Shown here: positions 1 through 12,542 of the stretch, one piece after another
Layout: each line of letters begins with the position of its first letter
Numbering within the stretch: position 1 is the first letter of the stretch
Source: Trochalopteron elliotii
Taxonomy: Eukaryota > Chordata > Aves > Passeriformes > Leiothrichidae
Direction: 5' to 3'
DNA length: 64,000 bases
Assembly (NCBI GenBank): GCA_024734555.1
Contig: JANPWX010000076.1
Coordinates: 3,970,056-4,034,055, forward strand
The notes under the pieces: model-generated
Seen by the model: only the letters and a program-made list of their open reading frames with translations
Databases searched by the model: none
Told to the model about the DNA's origin: nothing
Translations under genes and position numbers: made by a program

Positions 1-1747
1 AAATGAATTATGAAGCTAGAGAACCTGCATGGAGAATTAAGCCTATTTGAAGCATTCTGGACACACAAAGTTGCCCTTTGAAAAATTCATCTTAAAAGAA
101 GGCTGTTGCTAGGATACTATGGCTGCTGTCATCAGCAGAATGTGGTGGCATATATACATATTATTATTACTATTTTTATTATTATTTTCCTTTTCAATGA
201 ATTTTCTTTTTTATTTTCTTTTTTAATGAGAGATCTTGACCAATGAGCAGCACAGACTATAAGCAACGTTCTCAAACCTACCAGGTATATTAAAGATTGA
301 ACAGAACACTCAATTTCATGCTGAAAAGACAAAGTGGAGCTAGTCTTCAAAGTGAAGCCCATCAAAGAATGTCACAAAAAACAGCCACAATGTTTGTTAG
401 CTGCTTGAATAGAAGAGCACAGACACATGGCTCAGAAGCAAGCTCGGAAGTCAAAGAGACTAAAGAAAAAGACTGAACAAATGTTGCTGCTGAGGTGAGG
501 GAAGTGTGTAGACAATTCATTCTGATCAAATCAAAGACAACTAAAACCATAAGGACCAAAAATGACCATAAATGAGTGCTGAATTAGTCTTCTGATTGGG
601 AATGGCTAGTTAGTTGAAATGACCAAAATAGAGGATCAAAGGAGTATATAGAAACTATACAGATCTGAAGTCAAATTAGGTTTATGGCCAAAATTATGAC
701 TCTGTTAAGACAGCACATCTCCTTAAGAAGAAGAGGCCATTAGATAGTCTTCAAAACATTTTCATGTCAAAGAAAGTGTCCAAGGCTGTCCAGGCTGTTC
801 AGGTATCTATGCTATCGATTTCAGTGCAGTTTTGCCTCTGAGAGCCTGGGCCTGCCGTCAGAGCAGAACGGTTCACAAAGAAAAGCAGCTTGCATGACAA
901 ATTCTGTACTCTGCCTGAGGAAGAGTGCAAAGGTATTCTCTCCTAATTAAAATATGAATGCTGTCATCTGATAATCTTCCTTGTGAAAAATAACAAGCTC
1001 ACTAATTAAATGTGCAATTTCTTGACATTTAAACAGGTCAATTCTCTTTTCCATGTGTCTGATCATTTATTTGAGGTGCTACTTTCAGGCATGTTTATTA
1101 TACTAACCAAAATTAATAACCAGCATAATAGGCACTTCTAAAACAGAAGGGTAAGTAATGTAGTTTTGTCCTTTTGCTCAACTGAAGTTATTTTAATATA
1201 GAAAATATTTATAATTAAATAGGGGATAGAGATTTCATTTTTATTAAGTCCTCATCATCTTTCTGGGTTTCCTATGTATGTCTTCTGTTTTTCATAAAGT
1301 TACATCTTTATTCCATTTGGCTTTAATGAATAAAATGTTATTGCATAAAACTCAAAGAAGATGGCCAGACAGCCCAACTTTAATTTAGTGATATAATTTC
1401 TGAAAAGACTGCTATCATAGATAGATTGCTATGGATAGATTGGAAGACCTGTTGGAACAGACTTTTATTTTTAAGAGCTTATGTGACTTCCACAAGTGTA
1501 ATAACTGAAAAGAGATCTTGATTTTTAGCACAATAGCGAGAGTATGATGAGTCATATTTTAAGTGTAGGTTTCAAAAAGTCAGTCTAAAATTAAATTTTC
1601 TCTTTCAGAAAATTCAAATCTTGAAATTTCATTTAGTCTGAAGGGGATTGAAGAATTCAAGTTTTCACACATTCTGCAAATCAAAATTTTAAAAGCATTC
1701 TCTTTTGAAAAAAGCAAACCCAGTCCCTGTGAATTTACCAAACTCTT
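1..1747. other. AT-rich unique DNA, no gene seen
   Basis: I see no gene or recognisable transposon here. The only structured part is a T-rich low-complexity stretch at about 158-232, built from TTA and TTTTC runs. The short open frames here (for example 132-365 and 362-559, minus strand) have low-complexity or unremarkable peptides and no splice or promoter context, so I treat them as chance. Confidence 0.6.
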
Positions 1748-2085
1748 AATCACAGAATCACAGCGTAAGCTGAGTTGGAAGAAACCCACAAGGATCAAGT
1801 CTGACACCTGGCTCTGAACAGCACCATCCCCAGGAGTAACACCTTGTGCCTGAGTGCATTGTCCAATCACTTCTTGAACTCAGGCAGATTTGATGCCATG
1901 ACGATTTGCCTGGGGAGCCTGTTCAGTGCCCAGCCACCCTCTGAGTGAAGACCCTTCTCCTAATATCCAGCTTAAACCTCCCCTGACACCGCTGCAGGCC
2001 ATTCCCTCAGGTCACCAGAGAGAAGAGATCAGTGCCTGACCCTGGTCTTCGCCTAAGAAGGAAGTTGTAACTGCAATGGGGTAAC
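1748..2085 (-). mobile_element. CR1 LINE 3' end, minus strand
   Basis: This is the reverse complement of a CR1 retrotransposon tail. It opens at 1748-1763 with AATCACAGAATCACAG, which is the CR1 3' octamer read backwards. It continues with the familiar CR1 tail blocks: a stretch like 'CTCCTAATATCCAGC' near 1960, 'AAACCTCCCCTGACAC' near 1974, and 'AGAGAAGAGATCAGTGCCTG' near 2020. It is cut off at its 5' side around 2085, the usual result of incomplete reverse transcription. Divergence from the remembered consensus is moderate and no ORF survives. An open frame at 1580-1870 (minus) overlaps the element and is not a gene. Confidence 0.9.
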
Positions 2086-4372
2086 TCTTCTCTCTTAATG
2101 AAATATAAGCTCCTTATTTCATAAAGTTATTTAGATGGGTGAAAAAGTTGTATGAGTTACAGATTTAAATATTTTGAAGTAGGGAATGGCCTTTCTCACC
2201 AGATATCTAAAGACAAAGTCGCATTTATTACCATCTGCTTTGTTCTTCAGCAGCATGAACTCAATTTTTGTGATCCTTCTGATGAAAAAAAATGCATTCC
2301 CTTCATCACTTTGACTTTCATGGCTTGGATTATTTATTTAGGTTTGTTGTTTTGGTTTTTTTTTTCCATAAGTGAGATGTCTGCCAGGGGTTGGCCTATT
2401 ATCTTTATGCTGCAATTTTTGATGAGGTTACAAGAGTCAACTGTTTGTTACCCTACTGCAGGGACATGGAGTAGGCAACATTTCTATTATGATGTAGCAT
2501 TGCACTTCTCAGACCAGGATGGTAATTGCAATTAGCAACTGTTTGAGTTCATATACCAGGTTATTAACTGAAGCAGTAAGAAACAGATATACTGTCTGCT
2601 TAGGACAGAGAGTTAGGGCAATAACCTCATACACTGCAGCAGTGGGAAATGGCAAAACATGTCAGAGCTCTCAGAAATTATAATTTTCTGTGTGTAGCTA
2701 AGGTCAACAGTTGACTTTAGTATAATGAGGAATGAATTACTCAGAATAAAAGTAGTGTTTTATCTTGATTTTTGATCATTCTTATTTTAATGTGTGATAA
2801 GAGACTGAACTCTTTAGCACCTGTGATATATTTTATCTTTTTATTTTTTCTGTCTTAAACTATCCAAACCCTAAGTATTCTGCTTTAAACCCTTAAACTT
2901 ATCTTAAAATTTTAAGGTTTGGAAAGGTCTTAATTTTATAGGTCTTTCTCCATAAATTGGTGACTCCAGAACAGCCTAAAGCAGATACTCAAATTGGGCA
3001 GAACAAACACAGAAGGTAAATAAGCACGGAATTAAAATCACGTCTCTTTTCAACGAGGCTTCAGTAATAATAATGGCAACTGAATTGATGAATTCAATTG
3101 CCAAAACAACACTTAGTGTCATTTGAGATTTCCTAAATTGTCTGAGATATCTGCACACGAATTATACGTATGCCACATGACAGAGGTAAAGACCTAATTT
3201 AGGTATCAATATTAAATTGAATCCTTCCCTTATATTTCTTATGGCTGAAGTTAATGTTATAAAAATCTGTCTAAAAAAGACAATACAGTTGACTAAACAT
3301 AGCTCCTAAAGTCACTTGCTATAATATCCTAGGGTCTCCAAGATACCTGCATCAGACTGTCAGGTATGCACAGGCCCTACAAAAGACCAAGTCAAATTTT
3401 GGGCCAGTAGCTGAAAAGAAATCTCTCTCAAAGAAGTCTTAAACATAATTTTGAACCACCCTAAACCATCTCAGGTGACACTGTCTCTAAACTACCACAT
3501 AAAAAAATATAAATATTGGTAGAAGGAGAAATGAAAACTGCTTGTTCTGTTGCAATTATTAAAGTATTATATTTATTCTACTTGGTTTCAATAAGTTGTA
3601 AGTCTGGAAGAACTGAAGATTTGGGAAAGAATTATTTCTTCTTGGATACCATGTGCAGTTTCAAATTTCCTTTTTTGACCTATTCATTTTAGAATAAGGA
3701 TTTATTGAAATCTCAGCTTTGATAGATTACCAGTGTTCCCTATGTTATATACTGAAAATCATGACAAGGTTTTGTGTTTCCTTACATGAAAATTCATCTC
3801 TTTCAAAAGGGCAAGGTAAGTTGCTAGTCTATATTTATCAATTCACTTTCCTTTATATATCTAGAAAATTTTATTTTGTACAGGGTAAAAAAAAAAAAGA
3901 TTTATATATATCTCAGAGGGTTTTTTTATTCTGCATTCTGGGTCACTCATTCCAGTAATTAATTTAATTTGTTAATGATAAATATTGCTATCCAAAACTT
4001 ATCATCACTGAAAAAAAAAGACCAGAAAAGGAAGAGGCCTAGAACCTGGCTGAAATATGTGGGTTATTACTAGCTAAGAAGCCATGAACTTAAAGCTGTT
4101 AATATGCTAAGGAATGCACAGGAATGCATTCTTCCTGGACTTTGTTGGCCACATTGCTGCTATGGAGCACAGTCAGTTGACAGGAAATGAAGAGAAATGT
4201 GGTCTTTAAGATAACTATGATTCAGCACACTGACTATTTGAAAAATAAATTGGATACAGAACTGACAAGATTCTAATATACATTGGGCATTTGATGGAAT
4301 ATGCAAAGGAACCGTATTAAAACCTAAGATAAAAATAAAAATAGTGTCAAAATTAGAGATAGATTCAATATG
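2086..4372. other. AT-rich unique DNA, no gene seen
   Basis: No transposon family was recognised. Open frames such as 2152-2535 (plus) contain no motif I recognise and are interrupted by T-runs. A run of 12 A lies near 3888-3899. A GTAAGT-type donor occurs at about 3817 but has no convincing upstream exon. Confidence 0.55.
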
Positions 4373-4434
4373 CATAGAATCATAGAATTTTGAATAGTTT
4401 GAGTTGGAAGGGACCTTTTAAAGGTAATCAAGTC
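4373..4434 (-). mobile_element. CR1 LINE 3' scrap, minus strand
   Basis: About 60 bp starting CATAGAATCATAGAAT, the CR1 3' octamer reversed. It is followed by GAGTTGGAAGGGACCTTTTA, which matches the last block before the octamer in CR1 tails (a 'TTGGAAGGGACC' core). It is severely truncated on the 5' side. Orientation follows from the octamer being at the low-coordinate end. Confidence 0.8.
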
Positions 4435-5027
4435 TTTTTTTATCACTAAGTTCCATTTTTTTAATCTTGATTTGTAACTGTCAAATGTTTAAGATTGGGA
4501 ACAATTAATTTAGTAGGATTAATTTGAGTCAGGCATTGGTAATAAATAATTAGCTTTTGTGAAAATTAAAAATACACAAACTGCATACATATACCTCCCT
4601 AAGTGCTTTGTTTTTACTTATAAGTTATGGTCTTTTTTCACCCTGTGACACTTCTTACTTTCTGCAGATCAGCCAGGGCATAGTAATAATGAAAGCACAT
4701 TTCAGTCACAACAGTAATACAAAACATTGCTGACACCTCTAGACCGTGCTGCATTGGGTGGACGAGCACATCCAGAGACACATGAAAGACACACTGCATA
4801 CAAATTCTTCTAGGAAGTTAGCTCAAACTCTTCAGTGATGAAGTGACATTCATCTGTGACACCTCAAAAAAAGGATCCAAATACCTTATTCCCAGAAAAC
4901 CAGCTACTCTCCCTGTTTATTTCTCATTGAATAAAACCATGGAAAATTAACTGAAAGTATTTAAACAATGAGAACAAGATCACACTCTGTTGAGCTACCA
5001 GCCATCAGGTAATGCCAGACATTGCTT
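4435..5027. other. unique DNA before the assembly gap
   Basis: I see nothing recognisable in this segment. It ends at a run of N. Confidence 0.5.
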
Positions 5028-5037
5028 NNNNNNNNNN
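5028..5037. other. assembly gap of 10 N
   Basis: Ten consecutive N bases. The flanks are ordinary non-repetitive sequence, so the real missing length is unknown. A fixed 10-N run may be only a scaffolding placeholder. Confidence 0.98.
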
Positions 5038-6739
5038 CAGAACAGACAATGTGGGGATACAGGCATCATAGTCACCCTAGGACACTAACCAATGCCAAAA
5101 TTTAAATGTCACACTCACCAGAATGCTGATATACAAAAAATATTAGTTATTTGCTAATTGGGGTGTTTGTGCACTAGAAAGGATGACAGGAATTGAGCAA
5201 TGTAAATGAAAGTGTACACAGCTGCAGTGATTCCCATCTCCCAGATGAAGTCAGGCAATTCTGTGCCAGGACTATGATTCCACGAACAGATATCTATTTT
5301 TTATGAGACTAAAATCCTTCTCCATTTACTCATTATTGTCAGTATTCCAGCATTGCTGATACTCACATGCTCTAGTCTACATTAAATGAGATCCTAGAGC
5401 AGTGTTTAGAGGGAGCATCCAACATACAAAGAAACACTGTATATGTGGGTAATTCCTGAACTTTCTTGCTGGTGGGTTGGAAGGTGCTGGGGCAGGGGGA
5501 ATTCCTTCCCTCAAAGGAATGCATGGGTGCACAGTACTTCCTCCAATGGGCTGCAAGGCTCATCTTGGTGCTAGCCTTGCTACTGCTGCTGCTGCACCGA
5601 GAAAAGGGGGAAGCATGACTCAGAGAGATTTTGCCTAGTTACAAAATTCAGTGGGGGATGGACCCACACACACCCCACAGTCAGAGTTGCCCCTGCAGGC
5701 AGCTGTTCTCTAAGTGTGTGTGCATGAACACATGGGTTTGTACAGGCTGGGAAACTGTTCAAAACTGTAAAACACCTTTATGAGGTCTGATGCAATATGC
5801 AGATTTGCCAATGGATAAAAGATTCAAAAATAAAACATGTTTGGCAAGTTCCAGTTCCTGCTTGCCAACTTGGAAAGGAGAAGAGTGATCAGGGTAAAGT
5901 AATTAAACATTTTTAGCCTTCCTTTTCCATGTTATTGTCTTCATTTTATTGCTCAGTGTTAAGCTAGCCTAAATATTGCCTCAAAGCATGAGCTCTCAGG
6001 TCCTCCCCTCCTTGCACTCATACTCAGGGTCTCAGCCACAGTCTCTAGTCACTAATTGTGAGTAATCACAGACTGGCACAACTACCATTAAACACAACAG
6101 AGCACAAATCTGGTTAGCAGAAAAGACTGCACTTTATAGCCTTTAGCTCAGCAATAAGATGTTTTTGAGATTCCTCCTTGTACAGTGCATTGTAATGGAT
6201 TGTGTGATTAACAAGCACCACTGCCAATGGAGTCAGACACCAGAGCAAAACATTTCCCTGCTCTTGCCAAGCAACAAATTTAGGGCCCAATTCAGTTTGA
6301 GTACAGCCAGTTTCCTTGCTACAGAAGCTGGCCATGATTTTTACTGAAATAAGCCTTTTGCTTTTAGAATGCAGATAAGCATTCAAGAAAACCTAATTAA
6401 AAACATCAATGGTTTTTTTTTTCCAGTTGCTGTTTGCCTGTGCTTGACATGATTTAATGTCAGATAGCTCTGAGCATTAGAGCTTTTCTAGATGTATGGC
6501 TGCAGCAAAGGATTCCTCATCCATCCCAGGAACAGAGTACCTTCTGCTAGATGCCTTTTTAAAAAAAAAATTCTAGAAATGTAAATCACTTCTTCCAAGA
6601 TGATATTCCTTCCCTATTAAGCTACTGCTTTTTCAGATATTCATGTTGGCTTCCCAGCATAATAATAAAATCACCTCTTAGCCTCTACAAAATATTTTTA
6701 TAGTCACTTTGTTTGGGCATCATTAGCCTGGCAAAAAAA
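5038..6739. other. unique DNA, no gene seen
   Basis: I see no recognised repeat. A small CTG run on the plus strand (near 5581-5595, CTACTGCTGCTGCTGC) accounts for the end of a minus-strand open frame at 5580-5762. The 90-codon minus frame at 6114-6386 overlaps a 62-codon plus frame, and neither has recognisable content. Confidence 0.5.
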
Positions 6740-7600
6740 TACTCTGCAAGCAAAATATGGGTAACTCACAGGTATAAACCAATTCTTTATTGGCCAGTAC
6801 ACATAAAAGACAGCACTTGGTGAACTGTGAGGTTAAGTATGGGTGTGCTCACACTCCAGTGCAGGAGCTGGAAAGCCTTCACCAGGCAGGCAGATGTTGC
6901 TGAGGAGTGTGGGGTTGGTGGCCACGGCTCCCAAGAGTCACCATGGGGGCAGAGCTGCTCCACCCTCTTACTCCATCAGCACTGATGGATCAACCTGGCA
7001 GTTCCTGATGTCCCTGACTAGACCAGTCTCCAGCCACCTCAATTTCTTTTCCTTAAGGTGTTATCATTTCATGTCGATGTTTTCTCTGCTGAGTCCTTGG
7101 TCTCCTAGCAATCGCGTACCAGCAGTCCTACTGCTCTCTGTAATTTTTTACTTTTCTTATCCCTGTACAGACAGTCTCACAGCTCTGACTCAGCAGTCTG
7201 AGTCAAGGTTACACAGCTGGAGTGTATCAAAGCTGGACTCCCTACTCGAGCAGCTAAAACCCCAGCAGTGGGGGACTACAGAGAGAGGGTAACAGTGTGC
7301 CCTGGCATCATATGTGATTCTTTCTTGGACACTGTTTTATTCCCCTCACACCTCACTCCTGATTACTTCTCTGAACCTTCTGACCCCAGTTTCTGTTTTT
7401 CTCCCCCAGTATGGAATTCTGGAAGAACAACTACAACTACTAGCTTGCTTCAATTACTCTTTAGTTTTGTGACTTGCTACCAAGAGTTGCCACCAACTAT
7501 TGAGTGTTGGCTGTCCAGTATCAATTTGCAATCTACTATTCACAGAACAGTGCTGGGCACAAGTTTCTCACTGTAGGGTTACAATACTCTGTCACTAGGG
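6740..7600 (-). mobile_element. possible diverged class II LTR, minus strand
   Basis: Read on the minus strand, this has a TATA-like TTTTATG (6801-6810) followed within about 15 bp by AATAAA (complement of 6786-6791). It then has a short U5-like stretch ending CTTGCAGAGTA at 6740-6750. The same terminal string, with one change (CTTGCAGAGCA), ends the better LTR at 41256. A TATA placed very close to the poly(A) signal is the alpharetrovirus/ERVK layout. The supposed U3 (up to about 7600) is richer in GC than its surroundings. I could not fix the upper boundary or find a target duplication. Plus-strand open frames at 6843-7292 and 7268-7576 lie antisense in it and look like chance. It may instead be unique DNA. 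Confidence 0.35.
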
Positions 7601-7603
7601 AAA

Positions 7604-10600
7604 GGATATAATTCTGGACTTTTTCCCCTATGAGTGAGCAGAATTTTAGCCAAGGAAATATGTTTTCTTCTCCTTTAATCCTCTTCACAGCAAAACTCAA
7701 GAGGAACACCCAGAAAGGACACCATATGCTTGAGAATATGCCATCATATACTTTGTGAGCCCTGCAGTTTCTGCTGCCCTTTAGCCATTAAAACTGCAAA
7801 CAGCAGTGTTTCTAGGTAGCCAGATCATGTTTATCACGGTACATAAACCCTGTGTGTCCAAACTGATCATGAAGTGCAGCAATCATTTCTCTGAGGCTTC
7901 CTGAAACTTTCAGCAAGTCATCAAATTACTCTTTCCTGGGCAGGGAAAAGAAAAAAAAATCATTTAAACACAAATGATATATTTACTTACATGATAAATG
8001 CGGATCTTTGCTTGAATCTAGTTGTAGGATAACTTCCAAACTGTGTTGTGTAGTCAGCCAAGATATAACATATATTAAGACGGGATAATATTGATCTGAA
8101 GTGGTTCATTGTGAATCCAGAAAATTGTGGCTCACTTCCAGCATTTTAAACATAGAAGTACATAGGAAAAATACAACATCTATTCAGATGCTTAATTCTA
8201 AAAAATTTCTGGACAGAAACTATATCAAAATCAATCAACTGATTTACTATTCTTCCTCAATTTCACAATATTGTCTCTGTGCAGTCTTTTTACAGAATGC
8301 AAAAAGAGCAGAAAAGACATACACAAGGAAACATTAAAATGAATTTATGCCAAAAATGAATGCATAGTGCATAAACATAAATCCTGATCTGACTGTTTTG
8401 CTCATCTAAGCAGAACAAAGCAGTCAGTAACACCTTTCAGGAACAATATCCATTGAATAATACAGCACACAGCTATCCCTGAGGTCTAATCTGAAGGTCA
8501 TCTCCACCTGACTTAAGACACAAAATCCACATTTTTGCATCCATTACTTTAGACCCATACTAGAGTGATCCACAATCTGCTTTTCAAAGTCCTTTTAGGA
8601 CTGAGCCTTTTTTCTCTATCCCCACTTGCTCTAATCACAAGCAAAGGTGAAAGAAATAGAAGTTTGTAGAAGGCTAGAAATAATGGACCAAGAAATTTCA
8701 GAATCACCATTGCTGGGTTTTCTGCAGCTGCAACCTTCAGTATAGAAAATTCAAATTAATTCATATGCATTTCAAATGCAGCAGGAGGGGCCAACAGGCA
8801 CCACTATATTACATTTGGACATTCCACATACTGCTGAATTTGGAGTACAGCCACCTGCTGGAGACTAGACTAAGGTAGGTTTTTGTATCCAAGATCAGCA
8901 GTTGTAGGCTTAAACATAAATTGATGATTAAACCTAACATTCAATATAGATGTAACTGGACCCACACAGATAAGTGTAGTCTTGTATTGAAGAAGAACTT
9001 CTTCTTGTGTAGCATATTCATTTAAACAACCTATTATTTTCTCCCCAAACTACTTGTCAATTTAACCCAAATTTCCGCATCATTTTAGGTGGAAGAAATA
9101 AGAAGTTATAGCATTCTGGAGGACTGAAGGCTGAATGCTCTTAACATTATGTTCTTTGTTTATTCTGTGAGAGGTGCATACCTTGAATAGCAGCAAACGA
9201 TTTCAGTTTCTTTTTCCAACTGAGGGAATCTGAAACCACAGCTCATACTAATCATATGATTTCCTTAAATATCAGCTGATTGCTCAGTCATTGATCAGGG
9301 CAGAAAGATGAACCACAAGTTCCTATCTCTTCATTAAGTGTGCTCACAAGAAAACTATTTACCATTATATGGCTTCCTCAGGCATTGAAGTAGAAATTGG
9401 TCTTTGAAAAATACCTAAACATTTTTGAGATAGAGGGTAAATATTAACCTGTAGCCCAGAATGTTGAAAATTCATCTTGAGTTCCAAGTTGTATAAATAG
9501 TTAATTATTTGAGATACGCAGAGGAAGCAAGTTCTTGTTTAGAACTGCTCACTAAAAGTTAAGAGATTAAAGAAGTAGTTTTTGCATCATTTGGTTCTGC
9601 AGATTATTTGTGTGTGTTAATGTCAGTGTTAGTGTCAACTCTAGTAATAATTTCAAATACTGATTTCATAATTTCAAAACAAAACATTAAAAATATGCAT
9701 ACTTAATTCTGTTCTTAAATAAGAGTTTGACATTTTATTGTTAGAATTCCAACAGAAATAAGAGAATTCTTGGGGGTTTTTAACATGTATTCTGCCAAAA
9801 TACTCCATACATGCATGTACTCTAGGCTAATATATGACAATGAAATAAATCAAAATTGGAACACTACTGTTTATTATTTCATTGCTGTGTGAAGAGCTGA
9901 TGAAATTGAACTGTTGTGTACCATGACATTTTGCCTGCATAATACAATAACTGCTTTATGGAAAATAAGTTGAGAATCTCATTACTTGACCAAGATTTAT
10001 GATGGAACTTGTAAATGTATTTGCTTTCAGTAAATCTGACAGAGATTGACCACCATCCTTGTTAACATTTTGATAGACATCCTCTTTTAATGGCACCTAA
10101 TTACAAAACAGCCAGTGCAATATGGTACTAAGATCAAAATTCAGTCTAGAAATAGTTATAACTGCCAGATTTAACTCATACATTTCTTTTATGGAGATCA
10201 GAAATAGCCCTTCTCTTTTCTGACATGCATATTAGAAAAGCTACTGAAAAAAAGATCTGAACATTTTCTGAGAAATTATAAAATCCATCCCATTGGTTTT
10301 TCTGAAGTATTCCTAAAGTGTCTACTTCCATTATGTCAGTGTGAAGAGCTCCCCTGCCTGTCTCCAAAGGAAATCTTATGCTTCCTGTTACTGGGTGATG
10401 CAGATCAGTGTGGTCTGCAAGTGAGCCGTTCCTGGAACAGCCTAAAATGAGCTCAGGTGATATATTACCTATAATGTAAGATATTGCATTCATGGCATAT
10501 TCTGGAGATCAACCTATTTTACTTCATTTCCTCAAAATCCTTTTCCTCATTCTGTTTCAAAATATGAAGTTGTTGTTGGAGCATACCCTCATTTCTCATT

Positions 10601-11497
10601 GTGGTTATTCTCTCTGTTACTGGGATTGGTACACAGAGACCGAAGCCATGAAACTGCCTGTAGAATTCAACTTTTTTCCTAGAAAATTCTCAGTTTTATC
10701 AATACTGAGGATGCAGACATAGACAAAATTCCAAACTGTTAAACCATGTTGCATTAGAAATTTATTTTGGCAAGCGCCCAACAAAGCAGTGTTAAGAGAA
10801 AGTTAAATACATTTCAGGGTTGTACAAAAGGTTTTTTAAAAAACAGCCTTTAAAATGCATTTCAGTGGCACATGTTTAAAATCCCGTATGCATCAGTTCA
10901 CAGGGGAAACAGATCACTTCAGTAACTGACAAGTGTTTCTGCAAGGGAAAGTTTAATTCAGATGTTTCAATTTCTTTATTCAAATGTTAGCCATGTCTAC
11001 CACAGCTCACATAGCCTGAGCGATTCAGGAGTCATGCAGGTGAATACAGAAGTAAGAAAATATGAGAAGTTTTAAAATGCAAAAAAATATAGAAACAAAC
11101 ACACTCATTTTTGACTGAACAATTTATTATGAAATCTATTTAAAAATAATAATAATAAAAAGCCTTCCATATCTTTTACTGTTTAGGGGCTGTTTTTGCA
11201 TTAGTCTGAAATTCATCTGTGCCATCAAGTTCTACTGGACTCTTTTATCTTTTCATCTTAGTTAAACTACCCTATCCCATGAACAGACATTTTTATGCAA
11301 GTTTAAATCTTGTTTCATCAGGACAGATTCAGATTGTAACTGAGTCATGTATCTAATTACACTGCATAACCCAGTGTGTAGATAAAGCCTCAGTGTTTTG
11401 GGGACTTTGTTCTCATTCCTCACAAGTTACTCTTCTCTCTCCTTCCTGACATCTATTTTCCACTGCCTCAGGTTCAGAAAAAAATTCTTTATTATTT
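7604..11497. other. AT-rich unique DNA, no gene seen
   Basis: Nearly 4 kb with no recognised repeat. A small perfect palindrome GTTTTTTAAAAAAC lies near 10830, and an AAT run lies near 11146-11158. On the minus strand a GTAAGTAAAT donor lies near 7980 with only a tiny possible exon upstream, and I reject it as a gene. Open frames at 8101-8337, 10176-10493 and 10492-10722 show nothing recognisable. Confidence 0.55.
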
Positions 11498-11664
11498 TGT
11501 GGTGGGTTGATCTTGGCTAGTTGCCAGGCACCCACCAAGCTATTCTATCACTCTTCCTCCTTAACAGGACAGAGGGACAATGAAGAACACATGGACTGAG
11601 ATAAGGGAGATCAATTACCAATTATCACAGGGAAAACAGACTGGACTTGGGAAAATAAATTTAA

Positions 11665-11670
11665 TTTATT
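11665..11670 (-). terminator. LTR-A copy 1 poly(A) signal AATAAA
   Basis: The complement reads AATAAA inside a conserved block. The same signal sits at the equivalent place in copies 3 and 4, which supports a real function in the ancestral provirus. It lies about 170 bp from the LTR 3' end on the minus strand. Confidence 0.6.
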
Positions 11671-12363
11671 GCCAAGTAGGATAAATTAATAAGAAATAAG
11701 AACAAATTAAAAAAATATATATTCCCCCCACCTTTCCTTTCTTCCCAGGCTCAACTTTACTCCCAACTCTTTTACCTCCTGCACCTCAAGTGGTGCAGTG
11801 GAATGGGGAAAAGGGTCAGTTGCTGTTGGTTCATAACACTCCATGTATGCTCTTCCTTCCTCCTCACACTCTTCGCTTGCTCCATCATTAGGGCTTACCC
11901 ATTGGAGACAGTCCTTCATGAACTTCTCCAACATAAATCCTTCCCACAGGCTGACTGTTCCAGCATGGGTCCTGCTATGGAGTGCTGTCCTTCCTCACTG
12001 GGTCACAGGTCTGACAGCAAACTTGCTCCTCTATGGTGTTCTTTCCATGGGCTGCACTTCCTGTCAGGAGTTCAAGCATGGACTCTTCATAACTCACAGC
12101 TGCTTTTAAGGGCTATTCACCTGCACTGATGTGGGGCTGTCTAGAGGCAGCAGGTGGCTATTTGCTCCACGGTGGATATCCATGGATTGCAAGGAAAAAC
12201 GTGCCACTGCACTCTCTCTGCAGGCTGTAGGAGAATCTCTGGTTGTATGCCTGGACTACCTCCTCCCCTTCTTTCTGCACTGACCTTGGGGCCTAGAGAG
12301 CTGTTTCTCTTACATATTCTCACTCTTCTATCCCAGCTTCTGATGGGTAGAATTTTTCTCTTT

Positions 12364-12371
12364 CTTAAATA
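12364..12371 (-). promoter_or_regulatory. LTR-A copy 1 TATA-like box
   Basis: The complement reads TATTTAAG. It is conserved in position with copies 3 (30922-30929) and 4 (38918-38925), which supports its being the ancestral LTR promoter. There is no evidence of present activity. Confidence 0.55.
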
Positions 12372-12542
12372 TGCTACCACACAGGTGCTCCCACTGTTTC
12401 TGATGGGCTCAGCTTTACCTAGTGGTGGGTCTGTCTTGGAGCCAGCTGGATCTCTCTCTGACATAAGGGCAGCTCCTGATGTCTCTTCACAAAGGCTGCT
12501 CACACAGCCCCCAGCAACCAAAACTTTGCCACACAGATCCAA

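Larger units (their letters stand above)
11498..12542 (-). mobile_element. solo LTR, family LTR-A, copy 1 (minus sense)
   Basis: An endogenous retrovirus long terminal repeat whose sense strand is minus. As written it opens TGTGGTGGGTTGATC, runs through 'GCCAGGCACCCACCAAGC', and closes near 12542 with a block resembling 'CCAAAACTTTGCCACACAG'. The minus strand carries a TATA-like TATTTAAG (complement of 12364-12371) and an AATAAA (complement of 11665-11670). No gag, pol or env sequence flanks it, so it is a solo LTR left by recombination. It is more diverged than copies 3 and 4 and is probably older. The long plus frames 11803-12129 and 12154-12690 (178 codons) and the minus frame 12141-12542 run through LTR sequence and are not genes. 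The target duplication is not clear. Confidence 0.85.

Noticed and set aside
6843..7292. 149-codon plus-strand frame
   Set aside because: Low-complexity S/P/L content, no motif, and it may lie antisense in a diverged LTR.
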